A stretch of DNA of 64,000 nt from Apostichopus japonicus (Eukaryota > Echinodermata > Holothuroidea > Aspidochirotida > Stichopodidae): assembly GCF_037975245.1 (NCBI RefSeq), contig NC_092582.1, positions 8,808,501-8,872,500 of the forward strand. Direction: 5' to 3'. The notes under the pieces were generated by a model. The model did not search any database, was not told where the DNA came from, and saw only the letters and a program-made list of their open reading frames with translations. Positions 60,697 to 64,000 of the stretch are shown piece after piece. The position numbers and the translations under genes are program-made. How positions within the stretch are numbered: the stretch's first letter is position 1; each line of letters opens with the position of its first letter.

Positions 60697-61207
60697 CATT
60701 GATTATCATTATAGTAAATTAACACTGTACGGTAACACTGTATCTTGAGGCTTTCATCGACAACTACTTGAACACAACTTCAGAGTTAGCATGACAGGGT
60801 AAGACTGTCCTGATTATAAATCACTCGTCCTTATAAATACAGCTGCCAGCTATTTGATTTCTAATCGAAATATAAAAAAAAAAAAAAAATTAAAAGTATT
60901 ATGTTATGCACTTGTCAGCTATTCTTGTGACTAATAGCGTCATTAAAGTAAGCATATATAAAAACCATTTAACTCTTAATCCCTCCCTACCCCTCCCAAC
61001 CTCTCCCCCTCCCCCAAAGACACATTCAACTTGCCAATCAATTCCAATAATTAAATACCCGTTAGAATTTAAAAACAATATTTTTCCTCCCTCTCTCCCC
61101 CCCCCCCCCACCTCAAAAAGAAGAAGCAAAACTCTTGACGTTACTCTCACATTGCTTCCCTTGTTTAGGATCGTCAAAGGACCAGACGGAAATGTACCAT
61201 ATCTTGA
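36639..61207 (+). CDS. NLR-type NACHT NTPase gene, nine coding exons (model)
   Basis: Model: 36639-36657, 38177-39681, 47419-47627, 54564-54640, 57379-57425, 58878-58934, 59556-59633, 60501-60578, 61169-61207. All junctions are GT/AG and every phase matches. The product is 702 residues: a 6-residue leader, an N-terminal linker with the PYIRDRLYC motif, a NACHT domain (Walker A GEPGYGKST 90-98, Walker B VEILLDGYDE 165-174, sensor-like TTR 203-205), a winged-helix region with RFYHKIFCEFYASY at 386-399, one LRR-like segment (509-578) and a hydrophilic tail with two acidic repeats. No death-fold domain precedes NACHT and no long LRR array follows. The role is likely cytosolic immune sensing or signalling by analogy with NLRs. 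Exons in the large introns could have been missed. The join to the 54-61 kb exons rests on phase and paralogy, not on transcripts. Confidence 0.65.
36658..38176 (+). other. Intron 1 of the NLR gene
   Basis: About 1.5 kb, AT-rich, ending TTTGTTTACTACACAG. No repeats of note except a GC-rich segment near 37590-37620. Confidence 0.6.
38177..39681 (+). CDS. NLR main exon: NACHT and winged-helix regions
   Basis: Acceptor TACTACACAG, donor GAC|GTAAGT; 1505 nt, fully open. In order it carries a pre-NACHT helix and IRDRLYCVEKVFVEG motif, the P-loop GEPGYGKSTLTLQLAYDW, an acidic Walker B (LLDGYDEYPD), DVTLTTRYLP after Walker B, a GFDDDARDEYLRK segment, NPILADLCQVPLFF and the RFYHKIFCEFYAS motif of NLR winged-helix/superhelical regions. 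All nucleotide-binding residues expected for an active STAND NTPase are present. The frame continues past the donor for 52 codons into a SINE, giving a truncated protein only if the intron is retained. Confidence 0.93.
39705..39881 (+). mobile_element. U2 snRNA-headed SINE in the NLR intron
   Basis: Begins ATCGCTTCTCGGCCTTTTGG and continues with CTAAGATCATGTATAGTA, matching the 5' 45 nt of U2 snRNA with few changes, then diverges. The tail is TTTTCGTGCCCAGG...GTGGGTGACTTTTCT. It is flanked by 14-bp perfect direct repeats TATTCTATCATCAT (39693-39706 and 39882-39895). It sits about 10 nt past the donor of the NACHT exon. The U2 Sm site and 3' hairpins are absent, so this is not a U2 gene. Confidence 0.88.
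39896..41020 (+). other. NLR intron 2, first part
   Basis: Non-coding AT-rich sequence. A G-run lies near 40402. No exon is recognised. Confidence 0.5.
41025..42015. repeat. Minisatellite, 49-bp unit, about 20 copies
   Basis: The consensus runs CTCCTTGGAGGGGTAGTACA then GCATAAATTAAACACCATAG then TGCTATAGG. CTTGG words at 41467, 41516 and 41565 set the period. Units differ by small substitutions and G-run slippage (one G-run of about 14 at 41161). It lies wholly within NLR intron 2. Confidence 0.93.
42016..42848 (+). other. NLR intron 2, between minisatellite and LINE
   Basis: Nothing recognised; no splice-bounded frame. Confidence 0.45.
42849..44090 (+). mobile_element. 5'-truncated non-LTR retrotransposon (CR1/L2-like), frameshifted
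   Basis: The reverse transcriptase C-terminal half is readable: SIDYSSAFNTIVPSRL, then TGTPQGCVLSLMLYSL, then the catalytic KFADDTTVSG, then CKENNLILNISKTKELIVDF. Near 43381-43388 the frame shifts (LLG then NLSWNINTEEIL). The second part carries LTNFYRAIIESILTTNILVW and LPSGKRLRTFRGSKRL and ends at TGA 43822. An AT-rich 3' tail continues to GCTGAATAAATAGCTATC near 44085. There is no endonuclease domain, so it is a dead insertion. The Jockey-superfamily clade call is from motif style only. Confidence 0.88.
44091..45296 (+). other. NLR intron 2, between LINE and MITE
   Basis: No exon recognised. G-runs lie at about 45030 and 45282; the latter follows GGCGTAGGAGCCCAATTTGA, which recurs (inverted) beside the MITE at 8055. 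Confidence 0.45.
45297..45432. mobile_element. MITE with TGTAACGACTT terminal inverted repeats, copy 2
   Basis: 136 bp bounded by TGTAACGACTT and AAGTCGTTACA. Internal words such as TTGGTTATAATTATT and CATCGCATGC match copy 1 at 8055-8235 in inverse orientation. No target duplication is seen. Confidence 0.72.
45433..47418 (+). other. NLR intron 2, last part, increasingly AT-rich and G-poor
   Basis: From about 46500 the top strand becomes very AT-rich and loses G; from 47161 to 47400 I count 7 G and 53 C. It ends with acceptor TTTCATTCTAG. No exon is recognised. Confidence 0.6.
47419..47627 (+). CDS. NLR LRR-like exon
   Basis: Phase-0 acceptor, 69 codons plus two bases, donor GAA|GTAAGT. It starts IPISRVDLVACSPRVDESGL, then LNLILKSGLSLSILSSLQKL, ending KCTSLKELK. 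Leucine spacing (LSSLQKLVI, CTSLKELK) is that of degenerate leucine-rich repeats. The two pending bases AA plus the G opening the exon at 54564 give lysine, matching the phase of the tail exons. Base composition contrasts sharply with the AT-rich introns on both sides. Confidence 0.85.
47628..48660 (+). other. Start of NLR intron 3: AT-rich, C-poor
   Basis: From 47761 to 48000 I count 62 G and 14 C on the top strand, the opposite skew from upstream of the exon. No features otherwise. Confidence 0.6.
48661..52139 (+). other. NLR intron 3, middle
   Basis: No exon supported. C-runs lie at 48948, 49294 and 50643. A short AAAGTCGG motif recurs at about 50750-50820. AT content falls back to window average. 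Confidence 0.45.
52140..52240. repeat. CCGATTAT-rich simple repeat at the left edge of block A copy 2
   Basis: Words such as AATCGGT, GCCGATTATTTACCGATT and CCCGATTATCTAACAG are repeated. The window's own first bases are the end of the same segment. Confidence 0.6.
54564..54640 (+). CDS. NLR tail exon (25 codons plus split codons), copy 2
   Basis: Acceptor TTTCCGCAG, donor G|GTATTG. It reads FDVDELPDSLPIELIPSSLK, then SRNVK, continuing the LRR-like exon in phase. It differs from copy 1 at three or four residues and one silent site. Confidence 0.7.
55455..55825. mobile_element. Retroelement-like insertion with foldback and CTGAAGA...GAAAC motif
   Basis: Absent from block A copy 1. It opens with a foldback: AGTGGAGGGACAAA pairs with its inverse near 55580, and GAGGATTAAAGTAAC pairs with GTTACTTTAATCCTC. 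It ends with a 35-nt motif CTGAAGA-hairpin-GAAACGTC (55757-55787). Inverted TAAAACTGTTA/TAACAGTTTTA sits at the edges. Motifs of the form CTGAAGAAG...CGAAACG are common at the ends of some animal retroelements; I cannot assign a family. Confidence 0.55.
57241..57357. repeat. TTAAATCAGATACA minisatellite next to a splice acceptor
   Basis: About nine imperfect units of 10-20 bp (TTAAATCAGATACA, TTAGATA). They end 20 nt before the acceptor of the exon at 57379. Block A copy 1 has a single AAATCGG at this place. Confidence 0.85.
57379..57425 (+). CDS. NLR tail exon (15 codons), copy 2
   Basis: Acceptor TTCTTCAG, donor GGCAG|GTAAGA. It reads YWQVQRLNFQTGRWQ after a split valine and is two codons shorter than its paralogue at 4196, the change being in the first half of the exon. 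Confidence 0.65.
58878..58934 (+). CDS. NLR tail exon (19 codons), copy 2
   Basis: Acceptor CTCTAACAG, donor GAAGAA|GTAAGT. It reads DPNSDYFKQLDETAIKTQE, phase 0 to phase 0. Confidence 0.7.
59556..59633 (+). CDS. NLR acidic tail exon a (26 codons)
   Basis: Acceptor CTCTCTCAG, donor ACAGAG|GTAAGA, phase 0-0. It reads DSESETPREVDVVATETPQE then QTRPTE. Rich in Glu, Ser and Thr, with no hydrophobic core; likely disordered and a possible phosphorylation or adaptor site. Confidence 0.65.
60501..60578 (+). CDS. NLR acidic tail exon b (26 codons)
   Basis: A tandem copy of the preceding exon with the same splice sites: DSESETSRQASVVTTETPQE then QTKPTE. The phase-1 reading hits a stop here but not in exon a, which supports phase 0 as the coding frame. 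Whether both copies are used in one transcript cannot be seen from DNA. Confidence 0.65.
60634..60693. repeat. (TA)n microsatellite, 60 bp
   Basis: Uninterrupted TA run 56 nt after the donor of acidic exon b. The matching site after exon a has only TATAT. Confidence 0.95.
61169..61207 (+). CDS. NLR terminal coding exon, copy 2
   Basis: Acceptor CCCTTGTTTAG. It reads DRQRTRRKCTIS then TGA (61205-61207), identical to 6831-6869. The exon continues to a GTGAGT donor at 61209 and could splice to 61743 (FFSRDNAR-stop in the alternative phase). The basic RQRTRRK cluster makes a positively charged C-terminus. Confidence 0.65.
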   Translation, partial: DRQRTRRKCTIS

Positions 61208-61382
61208 GGTGAGTGTAAAGGTTAAGATATCAGTATGATGAGGGTCCTAATGCGATACATGTACAATAAGATATTATCAGTTCTGTGTACAAGACTGCTA
61301 CCGTGCTGACAAATCATGTGTTCCTGGTAAACAATATAAGAAATCAGTATGTGTCTGGATTATATCGGTATCTGCCTCTGGC

Positions 61383-61388
61383 AATAAA
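61383..61388 (+). promoter_or_regulatory. Candidate polyadenylation signal AATAAA
   Basis: Conserved with 7049-7054, about 175 nt after the stop codon. Confidence 0.4.
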
Positions 61389-62187
61389 ACTTCCTAAGAG
61401 GAAGGATTTTAAAATTAATCAGGTAGAATATTCATAAGTATGTAAGCAATCATAAATCCCCTCCTCGCGCTTGTCTTCCCGGTAAATGTTTCATAGTTTT
61501 GTATAATATGATGAGATAATGGGTATACAAAAAAAAATGAAAGATTTTTGAAAATTAAGTGACATCATCAACAATAGAAAGATCGCTGAACAAAATTAAG
61601 CCTAAAAAACACTATATATTCTATAGCCATCTATCATACAATTATTTAATTGTACTAAGAAGAGCGCACAGTAATAATAATAATAATATTATAATAGTTT
61701 AATAATAGATAACCACATTTGTATCTCTGTTTTTTTTTCCAGTTCTTCAGTAGAGATAACGCCCGGTAATGTCATCCAAATGATTCAACCGGGGCACATG
61801 CTGAGTAACAGAACGTTTATGACGTCAGTGGCTACTAACAATGGGCGAATACTACATTTAAAGGTCTTCCATACATGTTGTAGTTTGTAAAGATCACATA
61901 GTGGTATTGTTTTAGTTACGACCTCAAGAAGTTATTGCAAATAGCAGGAGACATTCTTTCATATCTCCCTTCATCCTGCTCATATTGATGTTTCATTCCT
62001 AACTGAGGTTCTATTTACATTTGCGCAATATTCAAACCGTTCTTAAATGTCATGTTATACCAAACTTGAAATTTCCTGATATATCTCACACTCTAATTTG
62101 AGTAGTTGTCCATCTTCCTCACCGGTAAAGGAGATGTCATAAAGACCAAGCTAGTCAACAGTTTTATCAATTCATCGTACTTTTTAT

Positions 62188-62233
62188 TTGTGTGTGTATG
62201 TATGTGTGTATGCGTGTGTGTATGGGTGTGTGG
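62188..62233. repeat. (TG)n-like microsatellite
   Basis: Imperfect TGTGTG/TATG run. Confidence 0.9.
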
Positions 62234-62239
62234 CACCCA

Positions 62240-62920
62240 GCTTCTAAACACGATGTCTCAAGGTAGGAATCACTGATATTTCATACTTGGCATATAGATG
62301 CCCTATATCAAATGAAAGAACCGTATTGTTTTGGTGGAGGTCAAAGGTTAACTTTGGTCACCAGAAGTCAAACGCTGAAAACATTATAAACACGATATCT
62401 CATGATAGGATGTATGAATACTTTTTATACTTAGCATGTGTATGCGTTAAATTGAGTAGAATAATTCTGTTGTCTTTGGTGGAGGTAAACAGGTATTTTG
62501 ACGTCAACAGAGATGAAACACTGAAAACCTTGTAAACAATATATCTCACGATAAGAAGCATGGATGCTTCTCATACTTATCATGCGGATGTATTATATAA
62601 AGTGAAAGGCGTATGTTGTTTGTAGTGAAGGTGAACGGTCATCTGAGGTCACCAGAGGTCAAATATTGAAAACCTTGTAAACACGATATCACAAGTTAGG
62701 AAGCAAGGATACTTTTCATACATGGTATATGAATGGATTAGCCATAATATTGAGTACAAGAATCCTGTTGTTATTGGTGTAGGTTAAAGTTTATCTGGGG
62801 TCACCAGAGGTCAAATTCTGAAAACATTTGAACGTGATATCTCAATTTATGAATCATAGGTACTTCTCATACTTGGTGTAGATGTATTGTGTGTTGTGTT
62901 GTTTTAGGTGGAGGTGTGTA
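62240..62920. repeat. Tandem repeat of about 140 bp, five copies
   Basis: The word AACACGATATCTCA (with variants) recurs at about 62247, 62389, 62534, 62671 and 62830; GGTCACCAGAGGTCAAA occurs in most units. Absent from block A copy 1. The open frame here is a shadow of the repeat. Confidence 0.88.
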
Positions 62921-63345
62921 TTGCCATGTAGATTAGATGCTTATCATACTAAAGTGTGAATGAACATCAAAATATTGATTCAGGATAATTATATTATAAA
63001 AGCTATTTCTGTTGAACAAGCAGAAGTTTAGTATAAGGGAATTATCGAAACCATAATACATTTTGCATTCTAATTAAATAAAAGCATCCCTTCTATGCTT
63101 TGCAGTATTTCAGTGCCGTTGATCCATCTACTCGATTTGAAATACATATCCTGAGATGTGGGGTGGACATATACGGAATTGTTCTTACGGCAAGTTAAAA
63201 ATTGTTGTACCCTCTTCACGGGTGGCACACGCCTGGCCTCATAAATAACCTGACTCGCTACTTAATTTTGAGATATAACACCTTTAATGTAATGTCTTAT
63301 GAATAGTTTTTCGTCCAAATCAATCAATCCCCCAGATTTACTGAA

Positions 63346-64000
63346 TCAAATATATTGCGTCAAATAGTTATACCAGTAGAGCAAGATGAGCCATAGGGCC
63401 TGTTGCAGTAATAGAAATAGACCCTACAGGATAATCCACCAAACATTATACTAAGAAAGCTTAAGGAAGGGATATCTAGATGAATAAACAGTGACCCTAC
63501 AGAGTAGATGTTACCCCTTTGGTTATTGACTTCACGTTCAATACCAACACTTGCCGGTTGGCTAGCCAGATATGGGTAGTTTTATTTTAGTTCAAACATG
63601 TCACCGGATCCACTTCCCTTAGTTCGCGGGCCTCGATCAGCCACATCGGCATATTTACGTTATTACGAACGATAAGGTTCCACCAGAAGCTTTAATGCCG
63701 GTTTTGGAATCTCGCAGACAGCGGAAATTTTCCCTGAGGGTCACACGTTGTCTACGTGTTCATTAAACTATATGCAATCATGGCAAAATTACCTGACTAA
63801 ATATTTTCAAAATCAATAAAAGTAAAAGAAAATTACCTGATTACAAGATTAACATTAAGATCGTCCCATGATTTTTGTCTCGTAAAAATAATTGGTGACA
63901 CTAAATGGTCTCTCGTGTGTCTAACCTTATAACGTTTGACGAGATCATGGCCAGCCTTCATTCTGTTTCAGATGTTACCATGTAGTAAATAAAAGTGTTA
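63346..64000. other. Unassigned sequence at the right edge
   Basis: Beyond the block A alignment. No gene or repeat recognised. Confidence 0.4.

Larger units (their letters stand above)
58975..60925 (+). repeat. Tandem duplication, 945-bp unit, carrying an exon
   Basis: Two diverged units; the exon starts at 59556 and 60501 (945 bp apart). Flanking words such as GAATTTAAACTCTTGATCGA and CAGCTATTCTTGTGACTAA also repeat. The second unit has gained (TA)n after its exon and a poly-A run near 60875. Block A copy 1 has one unit without the exon. Confidence 0.85.
52200..63345. repeat. Segmental duplication block A, copy 2
   Basis: Aligned with 1-8860 in the same orientation, so the two copies lie about 52.2 kb apart head to tail. 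It is longer because of insertions at about 52705-52938, 53108-53225, 53625-53760, 55455-55825 and 62150-63080, plus an internal tandem duplication at 58975-60925. It lacks the hAT element at 7662 and the hairpin at 532. Confidence 0.9.

Overview
This is a window of animal nuclear DNA. It is AT-rich and dominated by introns and repeats, with short exons bounded by canonical GT/AG splice sites. The one long intact reading frame is a NACHT NTPase exon of the NLR (NOD-like receptor) type that is expanded in echinoderms, hemichordates and amphioxus. Together with tRNA- and U2-headed SINEs, many hAT-type MITEs and a CR1/L2-like LINE, this suggests an echinoderm, perhaps a sea cucumber. That assignment is inference; no database was consulted.

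Layout. Positions 1-8.86 kb (block A copy 1) are the 3' half of an upstream NLR paralogue, whose NACHT exon would lie left of the window. Positions 8.9-14.5 kb hold mostly palindromes and small repeats. Positions 14.55-19.85 kb hold a broken minus-strand gene with a cysteine-rich C-terminus, plus two copies of a DNA transposon whose ends carry 22-bp tandem repeats. Each copy has its own perfect 8-bp target duplication, and one copy interrupts the broken gene. Positions 21.6-27.15 kb and 28.95-36.5 kb are two diverged copies of a second segmental duplication (block B); the second copy ends just upstream of the next NLR gene. Positions 36.64-61.21 kb hold that NLR gene. I reconstruct it as nine coding exons with fully consistent splice phases (about 702 codons). 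Its introns contain a U2-derived SINE, a 49-bp minisatellite, a dead LINE, a MITE and an AT-rich island with opposite G/C skews either side of an exon. Positions 52.2-63.3 kb are block A copy 2, aligned with block A copy 1.

Interpretation. The window looks like part of a head-to-tail NLR cluster with a spacing of roughly 52 kb. The small 3' exons that look orphaned at 1.9-7 kb and 54.6-61.2 kb are explained as the C-terminal tail of the NLR proteins. The paralogues differ by exon gain or loss: a 26-residue acidic exon is present twice in one copy and absent from the other. They also differ by mobile-element insertions with clear empty sites, which gives relative ages for several elements. Most other short open frames are chance or repeat-derived and are not annotated.
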